Shown: in pieces, positions 22,590 to 34,702 of the stretch
Layout: each line of letters starts with the position of its first letter
Numbering within the stretch: position 1 is the stretch's first letter
From: Platerodrilus igneus
Taxonomy: Eukaryota > Arthropoda > Insecta > Coleoptera > Lycidae
DNA length: 64,000 nt
Direction: 5' to 3'
Assembly: GCA_036346225.1 (NCBI GenBank)
Contig: JARFIW010000139.1
Span: 3,844,001 to 3,908,000 of the forward strand
Translations under genes and position numbers: made by a program
The notes under the pieces: generated by a model
What the model was told of the DNA's origin: nothing
What the model saw: the letters and a program-made list of their open reading frames with translations, nothing else
Database searches by the model: none

Positions 22590-22689
22590 TTTGATTTTGC
22601 GCTCCGCAATTGTTTACAGTAAAATGCAATTATATCCTAATCTAGAGCGTAGTATAAACATTAACAATTATCATTCCTCTAAATTTTAC

Positions 22690-22716
22690 GTACCACAGTT
22701 GCGCGCCAAATGAGAC
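22690..22716 (-). promoter_or_regulatory. possible primer-binding site and LTR edge of the gag relic
   Basis: Just upstream of the gag relic the minus strand reads TCTCATTTGGCGCGCAACTG. TGGCGC is a common start of tRNA-type primer sites in gypsy elements, and the CA before it would be the LTR end. The LTR itself was not delimited, so this is tentative. Confidence 0.3.
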
Positions 22717-24377
22717 TTTCTTCTTTAACAAGGTTCTTTTACGTAATTGAGAGTGAACAATAACAGTTATGCTTCTGTATAATCCTTTAATGCAATAATT
22801 TTTAGTAAAAGTATAAAAGAAGTAATGAAATGAACTCGTATAACTAAATTACTGAATCCACCCTACACTACTTGAGAAAACTACTTATAGTTCATAACGA
22901 AATTGTAGAAATTAATTATCATTGTCCTTAAATAAAATATGTCCTAATATTTAAACGTAATATAAGTAACTTGTACTAAAATATACTAGGCGTACAGCCG
23001 ATTCATTTCTTTCCTTGCAAACGTTGAACTCTCTTGAACGTTAAAAACTCGTATACTCATACAACCCAGCGCGCTGAATGTCTATCACACAAACCCCAGG
23101 TATTTCTGAGCCCGGTTAAGTTATCTTAATATTTCGAACGACATCGACATGCATTTACCTTAATGAAAATGTTAATTAGGATCGATCCTAACTTGAATCG
23201 TAGACAAACTGTCCTTCGGGGAAGATTTCAACAAGTTTCACCACTAGACCGCATTGTTAAACACTATTTCGTTTGCACTTTCATTATTCACAACGCACTT
23301 GTTTACTTAGATTTGCTAATAAAAGCATTTTAACTCGTCAAATTATTTATTATACTGTTGGAATTCTTTGAATTAAGTAAATTCTTTAATAAACATTTGT
23401 TTATAAAACTTACTAACCTATGTTTGTTTATAAGTGGAAATGCGAGATAAAACTAACCTAACTTACATCTGTCAATGTTAATAGAACATTATATTCCAAG
23501 GTCGCGTTACATTCTGAAGCTTGCTGGAAATACGTTTTTATGGTATTACAGCATACGATTATGAACAATGAGTCATAAGCAACCTTGTTTGGTTTTAACT
23601 ATATTTCTCTATGGATTTCCATTCTTATTTCGACCAATTTTTTAGCTTTATCTTCTGTAGCTAAACATTTAATTATCGACCTCTGCTATATCTAAATGAT
23701 TACTAACCCTTTAATTTAGATGTTTTTAAACATTATTTTGATATATGTAGTCTTCTAGTTTTAGAAGATAGCCCTCCCATACCTAGCTACAAACTTTTTT
23801 AAATAGTCATTATCTGCAAATATACCAAATTTTCTTTTAAATTTTTATCTTCTATTTGGTTATTATTCTACAACCCAATACAGTTATTATCGTGGTTGCT
23901 ATACGTTTCGCCTGAACAACCCGGCGAATCTAAACGACTAGTCTCAAGCTGATGTTCAGGGCTGATTTTACTCGTTGGATACTCATAGATTCGCTACGTA
24001 TGCCTCTGTAGTAAAAAATCAGTTGCGAATGCAAGGAATTTCTATTCGATGTGTTTTCTTACGTATATATTTCAATTTTTTTTTGTATATAATTCCTTTA
24101 TCAATCATTTTATATTTTAGGAATGCTAATGCACTTTTTTATTCTCCTGAAGGAATTTCCTATTCCCTATTTTTATCTTTATTTAACAGTGTATCGTACA
24201 ATTACCGCGATGTCCATGGCAATCATGTTTTTGAAATTATAGTGTGGGTATATTTAATTGTTTACGTTACCTTTGTTTGATCTTATCGCAGCGGACGTGC
24301 TCAGTAGGAAGATGATTTGTTTGGGTCTCATTTCAAGCCTAGCTGGCTATAAATATCTATGTAGTGATATAAGTTTT
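22717..24377. other. non-coding AT-rich stretch
   Basis: May include a decayed LTR adjacent to the gag relic. No gene supported. Confidence 0.4.
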
Positions 24378-26110
24378 ACCTTATCGTTAATATTGCAGGT
24401 GGTCCTATATACCAATCTGTCTTAACACAGACATTCTTTACTCTCTACTTCTTCTCTAGGATGCTCATCCTAAAACTCTACCTTTTTTTATCCCGCTATC
24501 TGCTTTTTAAACCTTAATTTTTCCTTTGGTAAACCTGTTTTAAGTCCCGAGATAACCATAGATCACATAAGAATGGTGTTCCCCCACTCCGGGCTACTGA
24601 CTACACTTTGACTGGTCGAGTTGTGCTTTCCTATCCACCGTTTTTTCTATCGCTATTGCCCAATGCGAGCTCTTCCTCTTATCTCTTCTATCTAGGTTGC
24701 TATATAGCTCCTAACATCCCACCTCCCTCTTTTAGCTTTCCTTATTTCTTTTCTTTCCGAAGGCGTTAAGTTAGAGGGTTGTTGTTTCACGAATTTGGGC
24801 CGTGAACGTGGAGAGCCTTCGTATAGATGTATATCGTCACTATCTTTTGTTAATATCCGTTGACAGTGCATATTATTATCGATTTGGCTGTGCCGATCTT
24901 GCTAATCGACACCGGGATGCAGGGATTACATTCCACTGGCGAATCGAACCCGCGTGCTGTTCATGTGGAGGATCGCCGCTTAACGGGGCTTCTCCTTGTG
25001 GAGGGCATGTGTTAAATCCCTATTTTATATTCCTATAGAATCCAAGGAGCCTCCATTCTTTTTGTTATTACATTTATAGGGGGTGCAGTGTGCCTTGAGA
25101 ATAAGGCCTCCGAATCAAATTTAGGTTTTACATTTTCCTTTGAAAAATGTTTGTTGTAATATTTTATGTTAACTTAATTTCTACGTTAAATCATAAATGT
25201 TTAATGGTTATCTTTTTCTTTAAAATTGTCTTAAGGATTTTATTTTATCTTTTTAAGATGGAACCATAATTGGTTAATTATTTTTTTTCCAAAAATATCT
25301 TGGAGACCATATCGTATCCTAAATAATACTTTAACTCATAGATGGTTAGATATTTATCGTTTTCTCTGCAATTACCTTTGAGAGGTTATCTATAGCTTGC
25401 CTTTACTTTACGTTAACTATATAAATATATCTTTCTGGTAATGAAATGCTTTAGAAAATTATCTTATGAATTTATTGTTCCGAACACTTGGTATTTATGA
25501 CCAAAGGTAGGATTTATTATCGTAAGGTGAAAAAGCAAAGTTGCACCTTAGAAGTGTATTGATAGGGTATGGTTAAGGAATTTTGTATCGTAAATGCAGT
25601 AGCACATGCTAATTTGTTAACTTAAGGTTTTCACTGCTGCATCATATTTTGCCTCACCTTGTAATGAATTTGTTTAGCCTTAGAAAATGTTTTTAAGGAG
25701 ACATGTAAATTTACGCGCATTCATAATTCTTGTATTTAGATTTATAGTGAGGTTGAGTGTAGTAATAAGTATGTGAGTCTTATGCTTCGAAAAAAATTTC
25801 TGCAGTCAATGCTGCGGCAAACAAGACCTGTGCACGTTGAATTCGAGTGGGATTTAAAATTGGGCGGCTTCTCATTTCCGTTTGCTGTTATCGCAACTTT
25901 TGCTATGGTTTAAAAACCCATGTGGCACCTATAGATGAATGTAATTTAAGCTTCAGTGAATGTCCAAGCTCTTCTACATCGACTTTTTCTTTTTTGTTTT
26001 TCTTTTTGAAGCTTTAAGGCGATTGTTACGCTTTATTTTACAAAGCTTTAACATATTTTTGTATTAGTTAGGTTTAGGGGACATTTTTAATACTCTGCAT
26101 TGGGAAATCT
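24378..26110 (-). repeat. repeat family E, inverted copy (gamma)
   Basis: Read on the + strand it matches the reverse complement of about 46166-47983 along its whole length with moderate divergence. Shared anchors are CACTTTGACTGGTC, TATCCACCGTT, AATGCGAGCTCTTCCTC, GTTCCCCCACTCC, TTGCTAATCG, GCGGTGTGCCTTGA-like and AAGGCCTCCGAA, TGGTTAGATATTTATC and TTGCTATGGTTTAAAAACC. No terminal A segment (see 41305-41675) was found, so it is an internal fragment. No coding sequence is seen in either copy. Confidence 0.75.
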
Positions 26111-27325
26111 CCAGCAGATAATGTCGTGGTGCCGACGTATTTGAAATTCACATAAAGTTGTTGTTCAGGCGGATATTCTAGATATTGACTTATCTTTGTG
26201 GTCTGAAATTATGCTAACATAGCAGTTCTCGCGGATCGAACGGTGTTGTTTCCATCAACGTGCGTTATAGTAATTTAACCTGAGTGGATAGATATTTACG
26301 TTGAAGAAAAAGTAAAGTAACTCGCAACTAGCTTGCCGGCTTCTGTTGAGTGCTGACGTGTGAGAGTGCTTCGATAATTTCGTTCAAGTTGTTCCCACTC
26401 CTGTTTCCCTGTCCACTATCGTATCGACAAGCAGTCCACGAGGTCTAGAGCGAATCAACACGAGCTGCAATAGCAAGCCCATGTGAAACCTTACATGAGG
26501 ACCTAGAATCATCGCAGCAAAAGAAAAATGCTGGGGTAAGTGCTATCCGTAATACATTCGCGACGTACTTCGTCGTCTCGGGGACACCCCCCCCCCCCGA
26601 GCAAATTCGAGGTTATTTATGTATGATACTTACACTTATATTTTACTCTAAATGGCGTGGTTTACGGGTAACAAGGTGCCGTTTAGGATTATATTTTTCA
26701 TAAATGTCGAGTAATTCATATATAAAATTAATTAGCATACTTAATTGCCGTAGTTTTTACGCAATGCCTAAGAATGCATAGACAACTTAGTTATTTTGAT
26801 TCGTGCTTTTAGTAATTTGCCAATTCTTAATTTGTTTAGAATTTATTTGTAGAGTTAAAAGTTATAGAAAATTGACTATTTAGCGATCAGTAGCACAAAG
26901 CCAAGTAAATATACACGTTATTAAATTTTAGTTATCAAGTAATTAGTGATATAGTGACTTAGAAACTAAATGATTAAACAAATTTCTGCAGAAACGGAAT
27001 GTACTAATTTTGTATATGATGTTTTTAAAAATATTTATATTTGCTTTATATTCCTAAAATTCAAGTTCGAATCTCAATTGCGGTTAGCTTTTTTATAACA
27101 TTGAAAAACTGTGACATCAATTTGAAACCAGCAACAGAACCGAGAACTACTGAAACTGCAATCAATCAAAAGAAGATTTTTCCCTATCCACTGGAAACCC
27201 CGAAATACAACCAATCAAAAACGAGCACGGCAACGACCCAACGGTCGCAAAATCTACTAGTACAGATTCAAAATCAAAGGGAGCTTTAAGTTTTACTAGT
27301 AACAGGCGCAAATGTTTACGTACTA
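26111..27325. other. non-coding stretch before the LTR element
   Basis: Contains a poly-C run (about 26585-26598) and, at 26526-26540, a good splice-donor-like sequence (ATGCTGGGGTAAGT) after a GC-richer segment. No gene is supported. The open frame at 27041-27289 is not recognisable. Confidence 0.4.
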
Positions 27326-27329
27326 CGCG
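27326..27329. repeat. target-site duplication CGCG (left)
   Basis: CGCG directly precedes the 5' LTR and directly follows the 3' LTR (36283-36286). Four base pairs and an alternating pyrimidine-purine target fit gypsy-group integrases. Confidence 0.85.
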
Positions 27330-27347
27330 AGTTATGTATCCCCCAAT

Positions 27348-27398
<51 letters not shown>

Positions 27399-27902
27399 AT
27401 GTATTGAATCTAATATGAATTATTAGAAATTATTAAGTAAAAGTATAAGTTCAATGCAACATTGTAACACAAGGATAACCCAGAGAGGTTATCGACAGTT
27501 CATGAGAACGGAATGCAACTTTGCATCCGTGAGGGCAGTGATACTGCAGGTGGCAGGTCACAGGCGGTCAACATACCGCAGTTACTTAGAATTAAGTTGT
27601 TACATTGTAATAAAGTGTACAATTAAAGAGAAACGCAGACATGAGATCTGCAAGTTCTCACAGCCGTGTGAGGGGCAGGTTATTATAAAAGGCCCGGGAG
27701 CTCAATGCCCGGCAGTCAGTCTTCAAACTCCATACTTCGTTGTTTGAGCTACTCATCAGTACAATTAAATTATTTTTATTAATGTTATTATGAACCAGCT
27801 ATTCCAAATTTCAATGTAATTTCTGTTTAACTTAGTAATAAAAATGTGTTAAAGTTTCAAAGTGTTTTTAAAAAACCAGCTCCAAAGGCCCGAACTTTAA
27901 CT
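27330..27902 (+). repeat. 5' LTR of gypsy/errantivirus-like element
   Basis: 573 bp, starting AGTTATGTATCCCCC and ending CCGAACTTTAACT, so the ends form AGTTA/TAACT inverted repeats typical of the gypsy group. It differs from the 3' LTR mainly by a longer (TA)n tract (about 27351-27396), one base indel (AATTAAAG against AATAAAG) and about two substitutions. It contains a TATA box, an initiator and AATAAA at 27837-27842. Confidence 0.95.
27684..27721 (+). promoter_or_regulatory. LTR core promoter: TATA box plus initiator
   Basis: TATAAAA at 27684-27690 is followed by TCAGTC at 27716-27721, the arthropod initiator consensus, with 34 bases from the first T of the box to the initiator A. The same pair is present in the 3' LTR (about 36064-36101). 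Transcription would start at about 27718. Confidence 0.65.
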
Positions 27903-27914
27903 GGCGCAGTCGTA
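27902..27914 (+). promoter_or_regulatory. primer-binding site TGGCGCAGTCGTA
   Basis: TGGCGCAGTCG starts at the last T of the 5' LTR with no spacer. This arrangement and the TGGCGCAGTCG sequence are those of gypsy-group elements primed by a serine-type tRNA 3' end. The exact tRNA cannot be confirmed without the host tRNA set. Confidence 0.8.
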
Positions 27915-29897
27915 ACGGATGTCAAAAGGGCACTGAAAATCCAAAAATCGGAAGATTGGTGACCAAGAATTTTTATTCGAAATTTTGGCAGAACCCAAAC
28001 CAAGTTGGAGGAAGAACAAGCATAGTCTGAATCCAGCAACAAACCAAGTTGGACAAGGAACAAGAATCGTCTAAGGCCAACAAACAAACCAAGGTGGACA
28101 AGATACAGAATCGATCGAACCCACCAAAGAAACAGATGAAATTAATGTAAGTTCATTTCCATAATTTTATTTCAAACCAAAAACTATAATTGATATATGC
28201 TAGTATTATAACTATTGAGTACCATTTATTATTACTGTTTATGAATTGTATTTTTATGAATATTTTCTTGAAAATAATTACAAAGTGAATTATTTTCAAA
28301 ACGAGATTGTATAACATTTTATGAGACGAATGTTAAAAGAGATAAAAAAATTTTTCTTTAAAAAGCAAATGAAACTTGAAGTTTAAAAGAAATTTTCTTT
28401 TAAAACAAATGAGAATTAATATTAAAAGATTCTTACCATAATTAATAGAACGAACTCAAAATAATCCAAAAATAAACGGGCGCACATTCACTAACACCAA
28501 ATAATTACCGCGATTCAACGCACGTTTATAAACCGGCAAACTAGAAACACAGAACGCAATTTAATTTCAAAGCTAAAGCTAATCTTTAAGCAATCACAAA
28601 ACAATTATTTGAAACCATTGACCTGATAAATCATAGCAAACACTCTGCTACGGTAACCTAAAACCACTGTAATCTAAGACGTCAGCCGAAGAAAGCAAGA
28701 CGCATCCTTTATTATACAATTAACATCTCAGAGAAATCGCTTTCAGTACTAAAGTATAGCTTCAACAACGCAATATCATTATTACCTTAAATAAATAGCT
28801 TTCAGAATCCTATGCACAACGCAATTTGCATCATACACGGGATAATAAAATCGACGCAGTTTCTACATTAATACCTACAATCCATAAAAGCGTGTACAAT
28901 TGCAATAAAATCTAAACGTTTTCAACTAAGTAACCAGCATTATAAAGTGCATTATTTCAATACGAAAATAGAATAACGCTAAACGCTCATAATTGTAAAC
29001 CTGAAAACTAACTACGAAGAGTTCAATTACAAGTTGAGAACACCGAGATATCTAAAAATAAATAGACGTAACACTTTATACAAAGTACGGAAAGTAATTC
29101 CTATAATTTCTATTAACACCTGTAAGTGCAATTACCTCAACGTACGTGACAAAGATTACATCCTTTAGTATTCAATTTCAACAGTAAAGTACAAAAGTAA
29201 GTAACCTTAGGTCATAACTACGCAACTCAGTAAAACCCACGGAAGAGTATTAATTACGAGTTAACCGAACGGAAATAAAACAACGCTAAACGAGAATAAA
29301 TCCATCCATTTAAGATTCCTTAAGAAGCAAAAACTCAAGATAAATTAAAAGTTGCATAAAAACAATTAATCCAAGACTACGGTAATAAATTCAACGTTAT
29401 TGAATACAAATCTCATGAATACGTCACCACACTGTGTAATTAAAAATAAATAACAGCAACTACGATTAAAAAAATAACCAGACCAGTCTGAACTTAAAAT
29501 TAATAAATCAAAACCGAAAATTAACAAATCCTAACTAAAAAATAACGCCGAAAAATAACGAAATAAACCTCAACCTTTACCAAATTTTATCCACCCAATC
29601 CAAACTGAAAATTAACAAACCAAAACCAAAGTTAACGTCACAAAAAGCAAAACCAACCCCAATTTTTACAAAATTCGAAATTATTTCATCCAAAAGAAAA
29701 ACTAATACATCCAAAGCATAATTAACGTTACAAATAGAAAATCAACCCCAATTTTTACAAAAATTGAAATTTCACAACCCAAACGGAAAATTAATAAATC
29801 CGAAGCAAAAGTAACCATACAAATAGCGAAATAAAGCTTAATTCAAAAAAAAAAAAATTTTAAATTTTACAAAAATCGAAAACAACCCTTAACCAAC
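27915..29897 (+). other. 2-kb untranslated leader of the gypsy-like element
   Basis: No long ORF. Near the start, three units of about 45 bp repeat AAACCAAGTTGGACAAGGAAC or a variant (about 27995-28130). A consensus splice donor GTAAGT lies at 28147-28152, a plausible donor for a spliced env mRNA as in gypsy. Near gag, a poor A/C-rich tandem repeat of about 85-90 bp with CAACCCCAATTTTTACAAAA runs from about 29510 to 29885. Confidence 0.65.
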
Positions 29898-31082
29898 ATG
29901 AGTAACACAGACTTACGTCTCTATTTAGAGACAATACAGACGTTTGATGGCACGCAGGCCCATCTCTCGAATTTCATTGGAGCATGTGAAATGTTCCTAA
30001 AAACCCTTTACAAACCCGGAGATGACGCAAGAAATTCATTGCTTATACGCTTAGTAATAAGTAAACTAGCCGGAAGGGCACTAACCTTAATCGCCAGTAG
30101 GGACGACTTATCGGAATGGGACCAGTTTAAACAGCTACTAATTGCATATTTCGGAGACCAACGTAATATAAAATGCCTGGTACGAGACCTAATAAACCTT
30201 AGAATGGAACACAATCAATCCCCCTACCAATTCGGAATGAAATGCCAAGACGTGAGAAGTTTAATTTTAACAAAATTAAAAATCGAAGAACCCGATCAAA
30301 ACGTTAGACATTTAAAAACAAAATGTATGACGAAATGGCACTAGACACATATATAAACGCTTTACCAGAACGACTATCGGATAAAATCAGATTCCAACGA
30401 CCCCAAAATCTAGAAGAAGCGATGAGCCTAGTAATAGAAGAAGAAAATATAATGTATTACCGCAACAGACTATACAACCCCAACGCGAATAAAAGTTATT
30501 CACCAACAAAACTATACAAGCTACAAGACAAACAATCCTCAACAAAAATTCACACCCTTTAACCCACAAACAAATCAACCGCGAAGTAACAACCCAAGTT
30601 TTAACAATACCAATTTTAATAATCAATATAAACATTTTTCAAGACCAACATTCAACCCAACTTTTACGAAACCCGCATTCCAACCGAGATTCAATCAAAA
30701 CCTAAACCAACAAAGACCAGCATTCAATGCAAACCCTAATAGAAATACACCAATGACTAATACTCATAACAACCCTAACAATTACTACAAACCAACACCA
30801 ATGGACACCTCATCTGGTAACACCAGACAAAACACAAAAATAACACATATCCGACCAAACCCTCATCAGAAACGTAATTTTACATCGGAAGAATTATTTC
30901 ATCAAGAAATAGAAAAATTTGACACTGACCAGAATAATGACATTGAGACACCTACGAACAATGAAACAAACCATGCAGAAACTTACGAACGTGACGAACA
31001 ATACGAAACTTACGAGGAGTATGATGAAGAAAACTCGAACTCAAATTTTCAAATGGACCCGTTCATAGACAACCAAACTTAA
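29898..31082 (+). pseudogene. gag: errantivirus-type gag, frameshifted
   Basis: ATG at 29898 opens a Gag-like protein: FDGTQAHLSNFIGACEMFL, then LVISKLAGRALTLIASR, and DLINLRMEHNQSPYQFGMK in the capsid region. A single-base shift near 30315 moves to the frame with ALPERLSDKIRFQRPQNLEE, and another in an A-run near 30550 moves to an Asn/Gln/Pro-rich nucleic-acid-binding-like tail with NPTFTKPAFQPRFNQNL and PTPMDTSSGNT (frame open to 31082). There are no CCHC knuckles, as is usual for this group. Across the shifts the length is that of a normal Gag of about 390 residues. Both shifts sit in homopolymer A runs. Confidence 0.85.
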
Positions 31083-31665
31083 TAAACTTAAATAACATAA
31101 ATCACTTAGTAGTACCATACATAGAAATACCCACGCCAAATTCAAACTATTAATTGACACCGGATCATCAAAAACATTAATTAGCCCCAGAACCGTACAA
31201 AACACTATTTAGATTATGTAGAAAGAGAACCATTTAAAATTAAAACAGCTCATCAAACAACACTACACCAATTCGTAGCCAATATACCCTTACCGAGAAC
31301 ATTTAATGTTAAAATGAAACATAAATTTTGTGTATTCGAATTTAACGACAAATATGACGGATTAATCGGAATGGACCTTCTAAGAAAATTAGAGCCAACA
31401 TTGACATTAAAAATCGCTTATTAAGGACAAAATACGGAAAATCCCAATTAAATTTCAAAACACACAAGTTGAACAAAAATACACTATAGAACCCCGAACG
31501 GAAAGAAAAATAAAAATCCCAGTAAAATCTAACCAAAATTTAGGAATAATAAATCATATAACATTTCAACAAGGAGTAGAAACCCCAACTGCCTTAGTAC
31601 AAATAAAAGATAACTTTGCAACCACAACAATATTAAATTCAAACGACTATCCCGTAGAATTATCA
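31083..31665 (+). pseudogene. pol: pol, protease region, frameshifted
   Basis: The aspartic protease active site reads LLIDTGSSKTLISP (31147-31188). The second conserved block, GLIGMDLLRKL, lies at about 31359-31391 in a different frame, followed by a linker with KYTIEPRTERKIKIPV in a third frame. The protease cleaves the Gag-Pol precursor in this family. A frameshift near 31210 and a second near 31420 interrupt it. Confidence 0.8.
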
Positions 31666-32710
31666 TTGACAGACCCAATTAACGTAGAAGAACTAAATTT
31701 TAACGAAATGGAAATAGACGAGAATTTAGAAAATAACTACAACCCAATAGAACATGACGAAATGTTAAGAGAAAATTTAACTAACATCCGCTTCAATACC
31801 GACATCAATCAAGAAGAAGAAAGAGCAATTAAGAACTTATGTTTCGAATACCGAGACATATTCCATTGTGAAGGAATACCATTAACATTCACCAACACAG
31901 TAAAACATAATATCGAGTTAACAGACAATAAACCAATTTTACAAAAGCATACAGACTACCTCATGCAAGCCAAGAAGAAGCTGACAGACAACTAACAGAC
32001 TTATTAGACCAAGACATAATCCAGCACTCCAATTCACCATGGAGCAGCCCCGTGTTAATAGTACCTAAGAAATTAGACGCAACCGGAAAGAGAAAGTACA
32101 GAATGGTAATAGATTATAGAAAGTTAAATGAAAAACGGTAGATGACAAATATCCACTACCAAATATTACCGAAATTTTAGACAAATTAGGCAAATGCCAA
32201 TATTTTACAACATTAGACCTAGCATCAGGATACCATCAGGTAGAGATGGAAGAAAAAGACATATCAAAAACAGCCTTCAGCACACCTAGAGGACATTACG
32301 AGTACAAACGAATGCCATTTGGACTAAAGAACGCACCCGCTACTTTCCAGAGAGTCATGGACAATATACTACGAGGAATACACAATGAGAAATGCCTTGT
32401 ATACCTTGACGACATCATAGTTTATTCTACATCATTGGTAGAACACATAGAAAGATTGAAAGAAGTATTCGAAAGACTTAGACAAGCACATTTTAAAGTA
32501 CAATTAGACAAAAGTGAATTCTTACAAAAAGAAGTATCATTTTTAGGACATGTAATAACACCCCAAGGAGTAATGCCAAATCCAGACAAAACAAATGCAG
32601 TTCTAAATTACCCATTACCAAAAACAAACAAAGAAATTAAAGGATTTCTAGGACTTAGTGGTTACTACCGCAAATTCATTAAAGGTTACGCTCAGATAAC
32701 CAAACCCTGA
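31666..32710 (+). pseudogene. pol: pol, reverse transcriptase, two frameshifts
   Basis: Blocks in order: HNIELTDNKPI, then in a new frame SPWSSPVLIVPKKLD and [14 protein letters not shown] (about 32035-32135), then in the next frame [13 protein letters not shown] and [15 protein letters not shown], the catalytic YLDD box at 32402-32413, [17 protein letters not shown] and [15 protein letters not shown]. The motifs are those of Ty3/gypsy RT and are well preserved, including the YLDD aspartates. The shifts lie near 31960 and in GAAAAACGG near 32135. The frame ends at 32710 by another indel before RNase H. Confidence 0.9.
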
Positions 32711-33190
32711 CAAACTGTTTAAAAAGGAAACAAAATTGAACACACCCCAGAATTTATTAAAGCTGTAGACAAAATTAAAAACATATTAACGAATCACCCT
32801 GTATTAGAATACCCAGACTTTACAAAACCATTTATACTGACGACAGACGCATCAAATGTAGCATTAGGCGCAGTATTTAGCCAAGGAAAAGTAGGTAGCG
32901 ATAAACCCATCAGCTACGCATCCAGAACCCTAAATGAAACCGAACAAAAATATAGCATTATAGAAAAAGAATTATTAGCCATAATTTGGGCAACAAAATA
33001 TTTTAGACCTTACCTATACGGAAGAAAATTTTACATATATACTGACCATAGACCACTAGTCTGGTTATGCAAACTGAAAGAACCAAATTCAAAATTACAA
33101 AGATTGAGAATCAGACTCGAAGAGTATGATTACGAAATTATATATAAAAAGGGAATCTATAACAACAACGCAGACGCTTTAAGCCGAATC
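32711..33190 (+). pseudogene. pol: pol, RNase H domain
   Basis: After an indel at about 32708-32735 the reading resumes with HTPEFIKAVDKIKN and then TDASNVALGAVFSQG, where the first catalytic Asp lies. IIEKELLAIIWATKYFRPYL carries the conserved Glu, and YTDHRPLVWLC carries the next Asp. The region ends with NNNADALSRI, the usual RNase H end of Ty3/gypsy Pol. It is in the same frame as the integrase that follows. Confidence 0.85.
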
Positions 33191-34702
33191 CAACTCAATG
33201 CATTAGAAACGGAATCCATTATAGGAAACGTAGACGAAGAAGAAATAAGGGAAGATCCAGACGAGAGCGACACAATACATTCGACACAAAACGAAGAACC
33301 AAAAAACGCGATTAAAATTTTAAATGAAGCAATCGATATGAAACCCAACCAATTTATAATAACCGAAGTTTTAAATAACCCCAACCCAGTAAAATATACA
33401 AAAGTAGACAATAAAAAAATATACCACATTCAAATAACTAAAGATGACAATGAGGAACAAATAATTAAAATTCTAAAAGAATACACCCCCGAGAAAAAAC
33501 GATTTTATTTTTATTTCAATACCGAACATTTATACCAAAGATTTTCAGAATTATACATTAAATTATTCAATAACTCTGGACCTGAACTCATCAGATGTAC
33601 TAGAAAACTAATAACACTAGACGACCCTGACGAAATAAACGATGTAATTAGAAATCAACACGAAGGAAAAACCAACCATCGTGGAATTAACGAAACAATA
33701 AAACAACTCATAAGACGTTATTATTTTAAAGACATGAAGGACTTGACCACAGATTTCATTAACCAATGCGAATTATGTGACAAAGCGAAATACGATAGGA
33801 AACCCCCAAAGATACCCTTAATGTTAACCAAAACACCCGACAAACCATTTCAAAAGCTACATGCCGATACTCTAGTAGTAGAAGCGTAAAACTATCTAAC
33901 AATTATAGACGCATTCACAAAAATAGGACAAGCAATACCAATCACATCCAAAAATAGCATCGACGTGACCCAAGGATTTTTACGATATTTCACATTTTAC
34001 GGAACACCCGAATCAATAACTTTAGACAATGGTAGCGAATTTAAAAATGAGACAATACAAAACACTTTAGAACTTCACAAAATAAAAATTCATTTCATAA
34101 CGGAAAACCACCCTGAATCAAACGGACTAATTGAACGATTACATTTAACCCTGTTAGAACAAATTCGATTATTAAGAATAAATTATAAAAAGGAACATAT
34201 AACCAATTTAATGTCATACGCACTAATCGCCTATAATAGCACAATTCACTCATCAACAAACTTTACACCCTTAGAATTAACCTTAGGACATTCAGATTCA
34301 CGAAATCCCTATGACATACACTACAATAAAGAAGTATATCAACAATATGCGAAAGATCACAAACAAAAACTAAAAATAACTTACGATAAGGTAAAAGATC
34401 AACTAGAGAACGATAAAGAACGTATCACCACAACCCGAAACAAAAATACCGACTCAAATAAATTTTCAATAGGACAAACCGTACATGAGAAAAACTTTCA
34501 AAGCAAGCGACATAAAACAGCACCCAGAAATTTAGGACCATTTAAAATTAAGAAAATATCAGATAAAAACATAGCCGTAGTAGACAACGGTAAAATAACT
34601 AAATACATTCATTTGAAAAACCTAAGACACCCTGTAATTTCAGATGGACAGTCATCACCCTTACCGTCAACCTCCACCCAGGTAGAACGGACAACCAAGT
34701 AA
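33191..34702 (+). pseudogene. pol: pol, integrase with one in-frame stop
   Basis: The frame from RNase H continues through a linker to the zinc-binding region (HEGKTNHRG ... CELC at 33767-33778). The catalytic core follows: LHADTL with the first Asp (about 33857), TLDNGSEF with the second and ESNGLIERLH with the Glu (about 34114-34143). A TAA at 33887-33889 interrupts the frame shortly after the first catalytic Asp. The frame before and after it is the same, so it is a single point change. The C-terminal part (KRHKTAPRNLGPFKIKKI, then YIHLKNLRHP) resembles the usual gypsy integrase tail. Confidence 0.88.

Noticed and set aside
22720..23110. Complete LTR for the minus-strand gag relic
   Set aside because: Only a TGGCGC-like primer site was seen; no second copy of an LTR could be found in the window.
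24880..25010. tRNA-like segment on the minus strand (GGGTTCGATTCG box)
   Set aside because: It lies within repeat family E, the counterpart in the other copy lacks the box, and no acceptor stem forms.
27454..27747. Open frame inside the 5' LTR (and its twin at 35835-36068)
   Set aside because: It spans the LTR promoter region, has no domain and is a by-product of LTR sequence.
33157..33429. Minus-strand open frame opposite pol
   Set aside because: Shadow of the pol reading frame.
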